From assembly GCA_024645005.1 (NCBI GenBank), contig JAHEGS010000001.1, positions 1 through 52,355 on the forward strand: a stretch of 52,355 nt of DNA, read 5' to 3'. This DNA comes from Bacteroidota bacterium (lineage in GTDB: Bacteria > Bacteroidota > Bacteroidia > NS11-12g > UBA9320). Below the pieces are notes generated by a model, which saw nothing but the letters and a program-made list of their open reading frames with translations, made no database searches and was not told the origin of the DNA. A program made the translations under genes and the position numbers. Numbering within the stretch: the first letter of the stretch is position 1; the number at the start of each line of letters is the position of its first letter. Positions 25,833 through 35,497 of this stretch are shown piece after piece.

Positions 25833-27048
25833 TGATTTCAGATTAGAGAAAACCTCTCAGTTCTTTTACTACGTCTTATTATTAGGCTTTATAAGCTTGT
25901 GGTTATCTCCTTTTTTGGTGAGTCTAACAACAGGGTTATCACTTATTTATGTGATAGCCAACTATAACTATTTTTTAATTCATAATAGCTTAAAAATAAC
26001 TTATATAGCTATAGCTGTTTTTTTGTTGAGTTTGGGGGATATTTTATTGAATGGCTATACCACAATAACCTTTTCTAAATCCTTATTACTTCTTGGTTTT
26101 GTGTTTATTTTAGCTTCTTCTTTTATGTTGTTTTCACATAAAAAAAACAGCCTCATTAATTTCACGCTAATTATATCATCAGTTGTATCATTGGTCAACA
26201 TTTTTGCAATTACTAATTATCTGCTAAAGAAAGACTTCTATGATGCACTATTATTACAAAGCAAAAGTATTCCTATACCAAATATGCATCACATCCATTT
26301 TGGAATTATAAATGCTTGCATTATAGCCTTATTATTAGGTCTGCTAATTACTAAAAGCTTAAAGGATAAGATTCAATTTAATTTAGCTATTTGCCTTCTT
26401 TTGATTAGTGTTGTTTCGTTTCATATATTAAGTTCAAGGACCGGATTGTTATCATTCTATGTTGGGATTTTAGTTTCAATGATATGGTATACGATTCAGA
26501 AAAAATCATTTAAAGCAATGTTCCTAGGCATTTTAATTATCATTTTATCATTATCTATGTCTTATTATTTTAGTGATTCTTTCCGAAACAAAATTCAAAA
26601 TAGCATAGAGGATTACAATAGTTGGGGAAAAGGGGACGAAATCAATTTTAAGTCAATGGCTATGCGAATGGAGGCTTCTAAAATGTGTATTCAGATTATT
26701 GGAGAATATCCACTTGGAGTAGGTGCAGAAGCTCAAGAACAGGTTCTTCAAGCTACCTATGTCAAAGAAAATACGCCATTAGATATGGAAAATAGGGTAG
26801 GACCTCATAATCAGTTTTTGGATTTTGGTGTAAAGTATGGATGGATTGGTATGATTCTTTTATTCCTATTTTTTATTTACTTGATTCCAATAATTCGCAA
26901 ATCATCATTTCCGATGATTGCCATCGTTGGTATTATTTTCACCTCATTGTTTTTTGAATCCTTATTAGAGAGACAAACCAGTATATTTATTTTCAGTTTG
27001 TTCATTCCTTTATCTATTTCTTTATTTAGGTTAGAAGAAAACGGATAA
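25816..27048 (+). CDS. O-antigen ligase/polymerase-like membrane protein
   Basis: The 410-residue protein has about ten to twelve hydrophobic membrane segments and the large periplasmic loop of the Wzy_C/O-antigen ligase family. Characteristic pieces are LSSRTGLLSFYVG, the loop with YPLGVGAEAQEQ, and PHNQFLDFGVKYGWIG. Family members join or polymerise undecaprenyl-linked glycans, for example linking O-antigen to lipid A core. The start overlaps the LysM gene. No other O-antigen biosynthesis cluster is nearby apart from the GT4 and GT9 genes. Confidence 0.82.
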   Translation: MQLLDSDFRLEKTSQFFYYVLLLGFISLWLSPFLVSLTTGLSLIYVIANYNYFLIHNSLKITYIAIAVFLLSLGDILLNGYTTITFSKSLLLLGFVFILASSFMLFSHKKNSLINFTLIISSVVSLVNIFAITNYLLKKDFYDALLLQSKSIPIPNMHHIHFGIINACIIALLLGLLITKSLKDKIQFNLAICLLLISVVSFHILSSRTGLLSFYVGILVSMIWYTIQKKSFKAMFLGILIIILSLSMSYYFSDSFRNKIQNSIEDYNSWGKGDEINFKSMAMRMEASKMCIQIIGEYPLGVGAEAQEQVLQATYVKENTPLDMENRVGPHNQFLDFGVKYGWIGMILLFLFFIYLIPIIRKSSFPMIAIVGIIFTSLFFESLLERQTSIFIFSLFIPLSISLFRLEENG

Positions 27049-27088
27049 TTGTGAGGTAAATATGACTTCCATCTGAATCTATTCCTCG

Positions 27089-27096
27089 TAAATTTG
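27089..27096 (+). promoter_or_regulatory. Promoter -7 element of the outer-membrane beta-barrel gene
   Basis: TAAATTTG is an exact TAnnTTTG match ending 8 nt before the ATG at 27105. Confidence 0.55.
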
Positions 27097-27104
27097 CAGA
27101 TAAT

Positions 27105-27872
27105 ATGGTAAGGTTTTATACTGTAATATTAGTGCTGATATCATTTTATGGATATGGTCAAGTATACGACAATGTGGATGAGATAGAAAACTCAACAAAT
27201 CTATCCCAAAAATCTTCATCGATTTTAGATTGGAAATCTCGATTACATACAGGATTATCAAGTTCATTTTTTGTCGATTTCATTACCTCCCCATTGAGTT
27301 ATATTGATATAGTTTATACCGATCCCGGAAATATTAAGCGTATCGAAAAGGGGGCTGTTCAAACAACTTATACCTCTTTTTATACTATAGGTTTTGTGCC
27401 GAGATACAATGTATATGAAATAAAAAATAACTTAGCTCTTGCAGTTTCTGCACCTATTGCAATAGGATTTGGGAATGCAATACCAGCATCTGAGTCAGTG
27501 AATGGTGGAAGTGGTTTTGGCAATTTTCAATTGCCCATCTTTTTGAATATTTTTTACGGAGCTGAGTCGACATACAATGCTCAAGATCAAATTGGTTTTA
27601 ATCTAGGTTATGGAATTGAATTTAATAAAATTGGACTATTAGGTTTCTCATCATCACCTCAAAATGAAAATATGAATAAATCATGGGTTATGCCTGCTTT
27701 TACAGCGGGGGCACAATTTTACAGAGGATTATCACCTATGGAAGTAAATGTGAAATTTGGATATGGAGGAATTGAAAATCAACGAGTGGACCAATATGGT
27801 AACCCATTATTGAATGGGAAACGAATTACTAGAGCTTCATCAATTAAGCTAAGTATTATTTACTATTTCTAG
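27105..27872 (+). CDS. Outer-membrane beta-barrel protein, unknown function
   Basis: The 255-residue protein has a signal peptide (about 1-18, ending GYGQ). Alternating hydrophobic/polar strands rich in Gly and aromatic residues (for example FGNFQLPIFLNIFYG, IGFNLGYGIEFNKIG) and the C-terminal strand SSIKLSIIYYF ending in Phe mark an outer-membrane barrel. No specific family was recognised. It has its own promoter and is convergent with the phosphatase gene (2-bp gap). Confidence 0.7.
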   Translation: MVRFYTVILVLISFYGYGQVYDNVDEIENSTNLSQKSSSILDWKSRLHTGLSSSFFVDFITSPLSYIDIVYTDPGNIKRIEKGAVQTTYTSFYTIGFVPRYNVYEIKNNLALAVSAPIAIGFGNAIPASESVNGGSGFGNFQLPIFLNIFYGAESTYNAQDQIGFNLGYGIEFNKIGLLGFSSSPQNENMNKSWVMPAFTAGAQFYRGLSPMEVNVKFGYGGIENQRVDQYGNPLLNGKRITRASSIKLSIIYYF

Positions 27873-27874
27873 TT

Positions 27875-29509
27875 CTATTTTAGTATAAGGTTGAGCTTGT
27901 TTCCATCAAATATTCTATCGTATTCAATTCCGATATAATCGAGTAGGGTTGGAGCAATATCAACAGTATATGCTGTGTCTTTTACCTGTCTTGACTGTAT
28001 ATTAGTTCCAAGAAATAGAAGAGGAACATGGGTGTCATAGCAGAGAGGACTTCCATGAGTTGTACCGTTGTATTTGTAGCCTATTAGGTAGTTTTTCTTA
28101 CCGATTATTTTTATAAAATATCCATAATTTGGGTTGTAACTATTTCTCATTTTTTCAATAAATAATTTGTTACATGATGGATTATTTATATCTATAAATG
28201 AGACTGTTTCTTGGATGTAGTCAAGATTTTTTAGATGTTTTTGAATATGATTAACCAACTTAACACTATCAATATCGGGGTTTGATATTACTTTAAAATT
28301 GGGTTCAACACCCCTATATCCAGACGCAGCAATGATAGAGGGCTCATTTAGGTTGAGTTCTCGTTGAATGGTTGCATCTATAGAATCAATATCTTGCTGA
28401 AATTTTTGCTGAGATATTCTCTCGCCCTGCGATTCATGATGATGTGTTAATTCAGGAAATGGTGCTACGCCATGATCTGATGTTAAAGTAAGTATGTAGT
28501 TTTCTTGACCAATTTTCTTGTTTAAGTAATTTATAAATTCCAATAAATATTGATCAAGCTTGTAGTAGTAATCGGCAACTTCATAGCTATCAGGACCAAA
28601 ACCATGACCAATATAGTCGGCAGCAGAGAGACCTACAGTTAGTACATCTGTATGGTTACTTATTCCGAGATTTTCATTTTCAATAAGTTTCATAGCAAAT
28701 TTTAATACAAAGTGATCGCCAAAAGGAGTATTCCATAGAAAATTACCAACGTCTTTATCATTTTGATTTGTTGAATGAGTAAGGTTGTGTGGGAATTTTG
28801 GCTTGAAAAAACCATTTTCCTGATATATGCTATCTATATACAAGTCATAAGTGGTTCTAATTTTGGGATGCAAAAGCCAACCCATAGCTACATCATCTGC
28901 CATAACTTCCTTGCCTAGGTAATTTTTCACCCAATCTGGGAATGGCTCAGCATAATAATCTGTACTAACCATTTGTGTGCTTGTAGCATCAAACCAAAAG
29001 GCACGATTTGCATCATGACCTCCCATAAGAATGGAAGCACGATCTTTTAATGAAACACTATATGACTTAGATTTTGGATTATATGATTTTACGATGTCAC
29101 CAATACTTGGCTTCAATAAATTTTTAGCCGATGATTTTGGTAGAGTACAGTTAGTAATGCCAACAAAGTTTATACTGGTATCCAATATTGAATAATGACT
29201 TTTTTGAGTATTCCTGTAGTATATGGAGTTATTGGTAATTCCATTATTGGATGGGTGACAACCAGTAGCTATAGTGGCATGTCCTGGAGCCGTTGATGTA
29301 TTTGCATGGTTGTGATGAGTATTAAGAAATGATTGGCCATTTTCAGCTAAATATTTTAATCCACCATTAAAATCAGAACGATATCTACTCATATAATCTC
29401 CCCTCATCTGATCCACGCTAATTAGGACAACTAATTTGGGAATTTGATGTTCTTTTTTGATTGTACAACTCAAACAGGAAGCTAAAACTAGGGCATAAAA
29501 TTTGTTCAC
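27875..29509 (-). CDS. PafA-like alkaline phosphatase family lipoprotein
   Basis: The 544-residue member of the alkaline phosphatase superfamily has a metal ligand in LISVDQMRGDY (Asp33), the Thr nucleophile Thr73 in TSTAPGHATIATG, Asn94 at the right distance (21 residues, as in PafA), a K-x-R pair (Lys155, Arg157) like PafA Lys162/Arg164, then AADYIGHGFGPDS and TSDHG metal sites. These point to a phosphate monoesterase that acts outside the inner membrane. The N-terminus MNKFYALVLASCLSC is a lipoprotein signal. GTG at 29509 is preferred to a TTG six codons upstream. Confidence 0.88.
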   Translation of the reverse strand: MNKFYALVLASCLSCTIKKEHQIPKLVVLISVDQMRGDYMSRYRSDFNGGLKYLAENGQSFLNTHHNHANTSTAPGHATIATGCHPSNNGITNNSIYYRNTQKSHYSILDTSINFVGITNCTLPKSSAKNLLKPSIGDIVKSYNPKSKSYSVSLKDRASILMGGHDANRAFWFDATSTQMVSTDYYAEPFPDWVKNYLGKEVMADDVAMGWLLHPKIRTTYDLYIDSIYQENGFFKPKFPHNLTHSTNQNDKDVGNFLWNTPFGDHFVLKFAMKLIENENLGISNHTDVLTVGLSAADYIGHGFGPDSYEVADYYYKLDQYLLEFINYLNKKIGQENYILTLTSDHGVAPFPELTHHHESQGERISQQKFQQDIDSIDATIQRELNLNEPSIIAASGYRGVEPNFKVISNPDIDSVKLVNHIQKHLKNLDYIQETVSFIDINNPSCNKLFIEKMRNSYNPNYGYFIKIIGKKNYLIGYKYNGTTHGSPLCYDTHVPLLFLGTNIQSRQVKDTAYTVDIAPTLLDYIGIEYDRIFDGNKLNLILK

Positions 29510-29604
29510 AATACGAATTAAATACAAGCTATTCTAATTTTATAAATTTTTGAATAATATTATAGATAACTTGTTTTAAGTTTAATGCAATGCCATATTT
29601 GTAT

Positions 29605-31896
29605 ATGCGATTATATAATCTCTTTGTAATACTTTTTTTATTCACCTCCCACGTTTTTGGACAGAGTTTTGCTCAAGGAATAATTTATGATCAAAATGAT
29701 AATAGTATTACTAACGTCCTGGTTACTGTTTCTGGTACAGAAAATACTTCATTTTCAGATGATAACGGTAAGTTTATTTTAAAATACTACAATGAGGAAA
29801 CACCAGTTATATTTTCACATCCAGACTATGATACTTTAAAAATTACTCTCAAGCCATATGAGAATCGGATAATATACATGCAATCTATAGTTAGGACCAA
29901 TGATTATCATTTAGGTTTTATGGCGGGTTTTATTGATTTTGGTAATAAGAATAAGAATAAAAACCTTGAAAATATGCCCTATTTTCTTGGAGAGTCAGAT
30001 GTTAACAGACAATTGCAGATGTTGCCAGGCATTGAGCAAGGAACAGAGGGCTATAGTAATTTATTTGTAAGGGGAGGAGATGTTGACCAAAATTTAATAT
30101 TATACAATGGGACCCCTATTTATAATCCAAATCATCTATTTGGAATCTCATCTACATTTCATCATAAAAGTATAAAAAATACCAAAGTCCATAAAGGGTT
30201 ATCCTCCGCAAGATTTGGTGGTAGAGTATCATCATATATTGAACTTGAAAGTGAAAAAACAAGTAATTACAGTGGTTTGGATGGTGAGTTTGAAATGACA
30301 CCTCTAAATGCAGGTATTTATATCAGTAGTATTAATAAAGGTAAAGGTTTCTTCACATTAGCAGCAAGGCGATCTTGGTTGGATTTACTAACACCTCCTG
30401 AGAGTCGTCAAAATTCAATTAATGCAAATATTTATGATATTCAAATGAACTTTGGTAAAGTATTAGAAAATCAAGATGAAATTGAGTTCAATTTTATGAA
30501 TACACGAGATTTTTACTTTATCTCACTACAGGATGATTCAGTACAGAATCCAAGCAATACGAGGATTAGTGGATTTACCCTCAGATGGTCAAACTTTTTA
30601 TCATCGGTTAAGTATAAACAAAAATTAAGCTCAGTTTTGAGTGCAGAGCATCAACTCTATTATTCAGGTTATCAAGCAAAATCAAAGCTAAAAGAAGAAC
30701 TATTTGACATTAATATTAGGACAATTCCAACCACTGAACGGGAGCTTTTAAGAGGTATTAGAGATATCGGAATGAATAGTGATTGGACTTACCATAGGGA
30801 CAATAAGAACACTATCCACTTTGGACTTCAATCAAGTTCGCGTTTCTTTCAACCTGGGAAAATGACTTACACGTCTGTGGGTTATCCCGCAATTGATGAC
30901 ATCGAAACAGTCTATGGAAATGAAAAGTATGTAGGTTCATCTGAAATTGCCATATATGCAGAAGATCGTTTAAGAGTAAATGCTGATCTGATTTTTGATT
31001 TGGGTTTTAGACAAGTTCACTATGCCTTTGATGGTTTTTCTAAGTTTGCTTTTGAACCACGTATACATGGTACTTATTATCTCGATAACCAAGACGTATT
31101 TAAATTTGGTTATAACAGACACAATCAGTTTATAGGTCAATTAAACATTGGTACAACAGGAAGTCCTGATAATATATGGGTGCCTGCAACTGAATTGGCC
31201 AAACCCAGAAAAGTTGATATTCTGGAATTAAGTTATGAACGAAAAATTGGGAACCAGTATGCGGCCTCATTTAACTTATACTCAAAAACTTTACGAAATT
31301 TAGTGGAAGTCTCCAATTTGTCGGATGCAGGTGATCCAGAACTTGATTGGCAATCGAGTGTTGTATTTGGTTCAGGAAGGTCATATGGAGGAGAGTTCTT
31401 TATTCAGAAGAGTAGGGGTGATATCACTGGATGGTTGAGTTATGCTTACAGCCGAAGTTTTAGAGATTTTGAAGATCTAGATGATGATGAATATGAATAC
31501 AGCTTTGATAGGCCTCATATGTTTAAAGCATACCTTAATTTTACTAATCCAATTAGCGATTGGAATTTTGGTATTAATTATATTATTGGATCTGGACAAT
31601 TATTTACATTACCTATTGGTAAGTTTAGAGACATAAATGGAAATACACAGTTGGAGTATAATGCTTTAAATAACTACAGAAGCAATACTTATCAACGCCT
31701 TGATATTAGTGTTATCCGATTGAATAATTCATACGGATTAGAGCAAGAATGGCGTTTTTATTTGTACAACGCCTTGGGGAATAAGAATCCATTGAATGTT
31801 GCAGCTGTGTTTGATAATACAAATTTTTCTCAAGTACAGATAGACCGAGCTTATTTGGCATACGTGCCAGGTGTAGCATACATTGTTAAATTTTAA
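29605..31896 (+). CDS. TonB-dependent receptor (first of the pair)
   Basis: The 763-residue outer-membrane transporter has a signal peptide (about 1-20, ending VFGQ), a carboxypeptidase-regulatory-like domain (about 24-95), a plug (LQMLPGIEQGTEGYSNLFVRGGDVDQNLIL) and a 22-stranded barrel ending GVAYIVKF. Substrate is unknown. The start is ATG at 29605 or the in-frame ATG at 29590; a near-consensus -7 octamer (CATATTTG) between them favours 29605. The DUF4249 lipoprotein starts 4 bp behind, so the two are co-transcribed. Confidence 0.9.
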   Translation: MRLYNLFVILFLFTSHVFGQSFAQGIIYDQNDNSITNVLVTVSGTENTSFSDDNGKFILKYYNEETPVIFSHPDYDTLKITLKPYENRIIYMQSIVRTNDYHLGFMAGFIDFGNKNKNKNLENMPYFLGESDVNRQLQMLPGIEQGTEGYSNLFVRGGDVDQNLILYNGTPIYNPNHLFGISSTFHHKSIKNTKVHKGLSSARFGGRVSSYIELESEKTSNYSGLDGEFEMTPLNAGIYISSINKGKGFFTLAARRSWLDLLTPPESRQNSINANIYDIQMNFGKVLENQDEIEFNFMNTRDFYFISLQDDSVQNPSNTRISGFTLRWSNFLSSVKYKQKLSSVLSAEHQLYYSGYQAKSKLKEELFDINIRTIPTTERELLRGIRDIGMNSDWTYHRDNKNTIHFGLQSSSRFFQPGKMTYTSVGYPAIDDIETVYGNEKYVGSSEIAIYAEDRLRVNADLIFDLGFRQVHYAFDGFSKFAFEPRIHGTYYLDNQDVFKFGYNRHNQFIGQLNIGTTGSPDNIWVPATELAKPRKVDILELSYERKIGNQYAASFNLYSKTLRNLVEVSNLSDAGDPELDWQSSVVFGSGRSYGGEFFIQKSRGDITGWLSYAYSRSFRDFEDLDDDEYEYSFDRPHMFKAYLNFTNPISDWNFGINYIIGSGQLFTLPIGKFRDINGNTQLEYNALNNYRSNTYQRLDISVIRLNNSYGLEQEWRFYLYNALGNKNPLNVAAVFDNTNFSQVQIDRAYLAYVPGVAYIVKF

Positions 31897-31900
31897 AATT

Positions 31901-32779
31901 ATGAAAAAGTATTTAATCATTATTCTCACCATATTGAATGTAGGATGCTATCAGGATACCATTAATCCAGACTTACTACAAGAATACCGCAATAAGATGG
32001 TTGTAAATGCAATCCTAACCTCTGGTAAACCAGCCAAACTTATTCTTACTAATAGTCTTTCTGCAATTGATACAAATGGCTTTAAAGGAGTGCAGAATGC
32101 CAACATAGAGATTGAAACATCGTCTGTATCTGAACGCACAATGACGAATATTCCAGGTGATACCAATTATATTTCTGATGTGATTGCTAATGCTGGTGAA
32201 AACCTCAGCATCAAAATAAAACACCCAGACTTTGACTTAAGTGCATCCTCCACAGTAGCTTTCCCCGTTTCGGTTGGAGCTTCGGCTAATTTAACAGTTG
32301 ATGGAGGATTGGATACATCAGGACTTCCAAGTGATTTGATACAAGTTTCGTTTAATGATCCAGGTAATCAATCCAATTATTATCGACTTAAAATCTATTA
32401 CTTAAGCCAAACTACTGGTCTATGGATCCCCTTAGCTTTTACAAAATCAGACCCATCTCTGAGTGGTTATAATTCATACATTTTAAACGATGCAAGTGTT
32501 ATTTTCTCAGATGAGTTATTTAATGGTAAAAACAAAGTAATTAGTTCTGTTGCACCGAATGGATTGGTTTCTTCAAATACGGGAGATAAGTACAAAGTTG
32601 AATTTTCTCATATTTCTAGTGATTTCTTTGAGTACTATCGATCGATTCAACGTGCTGAAGATTCCAAAGAAATCTCTTTTCAAGGAGGTTACAATAATGC
32701 GGTTGTAATCCACACTAACATTAAAAATGGTTTGGGAATTTTAGCTACTCAGACCAGCACTACTGCCATCTTAAAATAA
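31901..32779 (+). CDS. DUF4249 lipoprotein, TonB-receptor partner
   Basis: The 292-residue protein has a lipoprotein signal with the lipobox ending at Cys16 (NVGC). The body fits DUF4249, a Bacteroidota family almost always coded next to a TonB-dependent receptor and thought to be its surface lipoprotein partner, like SusD with SusC although unrelated in sequence. Examples of family-like regions are YRNKMVVNAILTSGKPAKL and VSFNDPGNQSNYYRLKI. The ATG at 31901 was chosen over 31883, which lies inside the receptor gene. Confidence 0.88.
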   Translation: MKKYLIIILTILNVGCYQDTINPDLLQEYRNKMVVNAILTSGKPAKLILTNSLSAIDTNGFKGVQNANIEIETSSVSERTMTNIPGDTNYISDVIANAGENLSIKIKHPDFDLSASSTVAFPVSVGASANLTVDGGLDTSGLPSDLIQVSFNDPGNQSNYYRLKIYYLSQTTGLWIPLAFTKSDPSLSGYNSYILNDASVIFSDELFNGKNKVISSVAPNGLVSSNTGDKYKVEFSHISSDFFEYYRSIQRAEDSKEISFQGGYNNAVVIHTNIKNGLGILATQTSTTAILK

Positions 32780-32847
32780 TAAACTTTTAACCATCGTTGT
32801 CTGTTATAGTTTATTGAAAATTAATTGTAGCTTGCGGCCAGTTTTAT

Positions 32848-35169
32848 ATGAAAATTAGATTATCAACCTTTTTATTAATCCTAGTTATTCATTTAACCTC
32901 ATTTTCTCAAAATTGCACATTTAGAGGATTTGTTTATGACAAAGAAACAGGAACTCCTCTAGTATCTGCTATTGTTACTTTTAAATCATCAAACCAAGGA
33001 GCCTATACAGACGGGGAGGGGTTATTTGCAATCGCTGAGTTAAAACCTGGTAAGTATATTGCTTATGCCACTAATGTGGGGTACGATACGGTATTCTTTG
33101 CTTTAGAAGCAAAATCGGGCAAGGTTATATCACATAACTTTTATATCACCTCTAAAAGTAAACAGTTGAATCAAGTCTATGTAAATGCAGATAAGATCAG
33201 AAAGACGAAAGAAATTAATATTTCCAAAACTACCATCAAGCCAGTTCAGCTAACACGTATACCCTCTGTAGGTGGAGAGCCTGATTTAGTTCAGTACTTA
33301 CAAGTTCTACCGGGTGTTGTTTTTTCTGGTGATCAAGGGGGGCAGTTATATATCAGAGGGGGATCTCCGGTTATGAACAAAGTTTTGCTGGATGGGCTCA
33401 CGGTTTATAACCCTTTTCATAGTATAGGGCTTTTTTCTGTTTTTGATAGCGACATACTTAAATCTGTTGATGTTTATTCAGCTGGCTTTAGTTCAGAATA
33501 TGGAGGGAGAATCTCAGCAATTGTTGATGTAAAGACACGAGATGGAAATAAAAATAAGTTTTCGGGTAAAGTAAACTCCAGTCCTTTTAACTCAAAGGTT
33601 TTATTGGAAGGTCCTTTAAATAAGTATGAAGCAGGAAAGAGCAGTAGTAGTTTTATTGTTTCTTATAAAAATTCATACCTCAATAAATCTGCTCCCGTTT
33701 TTTATCCCAATGTGAATGACGGTATTCTACCGTATTCATTTAGTGACTTGTATTCAAAACTATCTTTTAACTCAGCTAAAGGAAGTAGTATGAGTATTTT
33801 TGGTTTTGATTACTCAGATGCTGTAGACTTTCCCAATTCCACCTCTTACAATTGGAAGTCTAGAGGGCTCGGAACTAAATTCCTTTTGATTCCAGATGGA
33901 AGTAAAACTATCCTAGATGGTAGTGTGACCTTTAGTAATTATCTAATCCAACAAATAGAGCTCGATACTCGACCAAGAAAATCAGGGATAAATGGATATA
34001 ATGTAAATCTGAATTTTTCTCGTTTTGTGAATGAGTCAGATAAACTCAAATACGGACTTGAAATGAATGGGTTTAGGACTGATTTTGAATTTTACAACAC
34101 GCTCAATCGTAAAATTTCTCAAAATGAAAACACCAGTGAGATTAATGCCTATTTTAATTACTTGAAAAATTTCAATAAACGAGTGCTACTAGAAATAGGC
34201 ATGAGAATGCAAAGGTATGCTAGCTTGCAAGAAACAACTCTTGAACCTCGTTTAAGACTGAAATACAATATCTCCAAACGGTTACGATTCAAAGCCAGTA
34301 CAGGTATTTATTCACAAAACCTGATGAGTGCAGTAAGTGATCGTGATGTTGTGAACTTATTCTATGGTTTTTTGAGTGGACCAACAGACTTACCTGAAAC
34401 ATTTATGGGTGAGGAGGTAACCTCAAAATTACAGAAGTCGAGGCATGCAGTTGCGGGATTTGAGTTTGATATTAACTCAATTTCAGAGGTTAACCTGGAA
34501 GGTTATATCAAGGATTTTACTCAGATAACGAATATAAATCGAGATAAGATATTTGATAATACTAGAGAAAATCAAGCTACTAGACCATACTACCTCTATG
34601 AAAATTACATTGTTGAAAATGGTGAGGCCTATGGGTTTGATGTCACCTATAAGCTAGAGAACAAGCGTTGGTATTTGTGGAATGTCTATTCTTTCAATAT
34701 AGTCAATCGTAATGATGGTCGGAGAACATACCAACCTCATTTTGATCGAAGACACAACATCAACATTGTGGGGTCACATGATTTTGGTAAAGATTTGGTT
34801 TGGAATGCGAATGTTCGATGGAATTTCGGTTCAGGTTTTCCATTCACACTTACTCAAGGTTTCTATGAACAGCTTAATTTTAATGGCGGAGCCAGTACAG
34901 ACTACACTACAACGAATGGAGATTTAGGAATATTATACGATGATTTAAATAGGGGTAGATTACCCTATTACCACCGCTTGGACGCTTCTATTAAAAGAAA
35001 AATTAATTTTAAGCGAGAAGATAAAGATTCAAAGAGGAAGGCAGAAATCATAGCCTCCGTAACCAATGTCTACAACCGTCAAAATATATTCTACTTTGAT
35101 CGGATAAATTATAAACGTGAAAATCAACTTCCACTATTACCTAGCTTGTCACTAAGCTATTCTTTCTAA
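32848..35169 (+). CDS. TonB-dependent receptor (second of the pair)
   Basis: The 773-residue outer-membrane transporter has a signal peptide (about 1-20, ending SFSQ), a carboxypeptidase-regulatory-like domain (FRGFVYDKETGTPLVSAIV), a plug (VQYLQVLPGVVFSGDQGGQLYIRGG) and a barrel ending LSLSYSF with the terminal Phe. It differs strongly from the first receptor in sequence. It lies 68 bp behind the DUF4249 gene on the same strand and is followed by a convergent gene, so it has no DUF4249 partner of its own. Confidence 0.9.
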   Translation: MKIRLSTFLLILVIHLTSFSQNCTFRGFVYDKETGTPLVSAIVTFKSSNQGAYTDGEGLFAIAELKPGKYIAYATNVGYDTVFFALEAKSGKVISHNFYITSKSKQLNQVYVNADKIRKTKEINISKTTIKPVQLTRIPSVGGEPDLVQYLQVLPGVVFSGDQGGQLYIRGGSPVMNKVLLDGLTVYNPFHSIGLFSVFDSDILKSVDVYSAGFSSEYGGRISAIVDVKTRDGNKNKFSGKVNSSPFNSKVLLEGPLNKYEAGKSSSSFIVSYKNSYLNKSAPVFYPNVNDGILPYSFSDLYSKLSFNSAKGSSMSIFGFDYSDAVDFPNSTSYNWKSRGLGTKFLLIPDGSKTILDGSVTFSNYLIQQIELDTRPRKSGINGYNVNLNFSRFVNESDKLKYGLEMNGFRTDFEFYNTLNRKISQNENTSEINAYFNYLKNFNKRVLLEIGMRMQRYASLQETTLEPRLRLKYNISKRLRFKASTGIYSQNLMSAVSDRDVVNLFYGFLSGPTDLPETFMGEEVTSKLQKSRHAVAGFEFDINSISEVNLEGYIKDFTQITNINRDKIFDNTRENQATRPYYLYENYIVENGEAYGFDVTYKLENKRWYLWNVYSFNIVNRNDGRRTYQPHFDRRHNINIVGSHDFGKDLVWNANVRWNFGSGFPFTLTQGFYEQLNFNGGASTDYTTTNGDLGILYDDLNRGRLPYYHRLDASIKRKINFKREDKDSKRKAEIIASVTNVYNRQNIFYFDRINYKRENQLPLLPSLSLSYSF

Positions 35170-35185
35170 AATAGTATTATAAAAG

Positions 35186-35422
35186 CTATATCTTCTCCAA
35201 AGGAGACGATGAGCATGATTCCTCGAGTATAATCTGAATGGATGTGTTATGAGGGGATTCTTGATAGCTATTTAGATGATGAATATCCTTTTTTATCCGC
35301 TGATACTGTTCATATAATTGCTCATCGTTTGATAACTTCTCTAATAAATGAATTGATTCTCCTGGAGGGAGTTCATTATAGATGAGTTGAATTAATTTGT
35401 CTTGAGTAGTGTTTTTAACCAT
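35186..35422 (-). CDS. Small helical protein resembling an anti-sigma N-terminal domain
   Basis: The 78-residue protein has no membrane segment or signal peptide. Its helical N-terminal part (LIQLIYNELPPGESIHLLEKLSNDEQLYEQY) resembles the cytoplasmic sigma-binding part of Bacteroidota ECF anti-sigma factors; similar short soluble proteins are frequent in this phylum. No zinc-binding HxxxCxxC motif is present. It lies 75 bp behind the methyltransferase gene on the same strand. Function is inference; it could be a free-standing regulator. Confidence 0.55.
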   Translation of the reverse strand: MVKNTTQDKLIQLIYNELPPGESIHLLEKLSNDEQLYEQYQRIKKDIHHLNSYQESPHNTSIQIILEESCSSSPLEKI

Positions 35423-35497
35423 ATAGTTTGGATGTTAATTTTTACACTCATAACGACTTAGATTAAAAGTTAGTGTTTAACAATAATATTTTTTTTA

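Noticed and set aside
32778-32825. An inverted repeat AATAAACT/AGTTTATT between the DUF4249 gene and the second receptor gene
   Set aside because: The arms are AT-rich and the loop is long, with no T-tract behind it. It could be chance and is too weak to call a terminator or attenuator.
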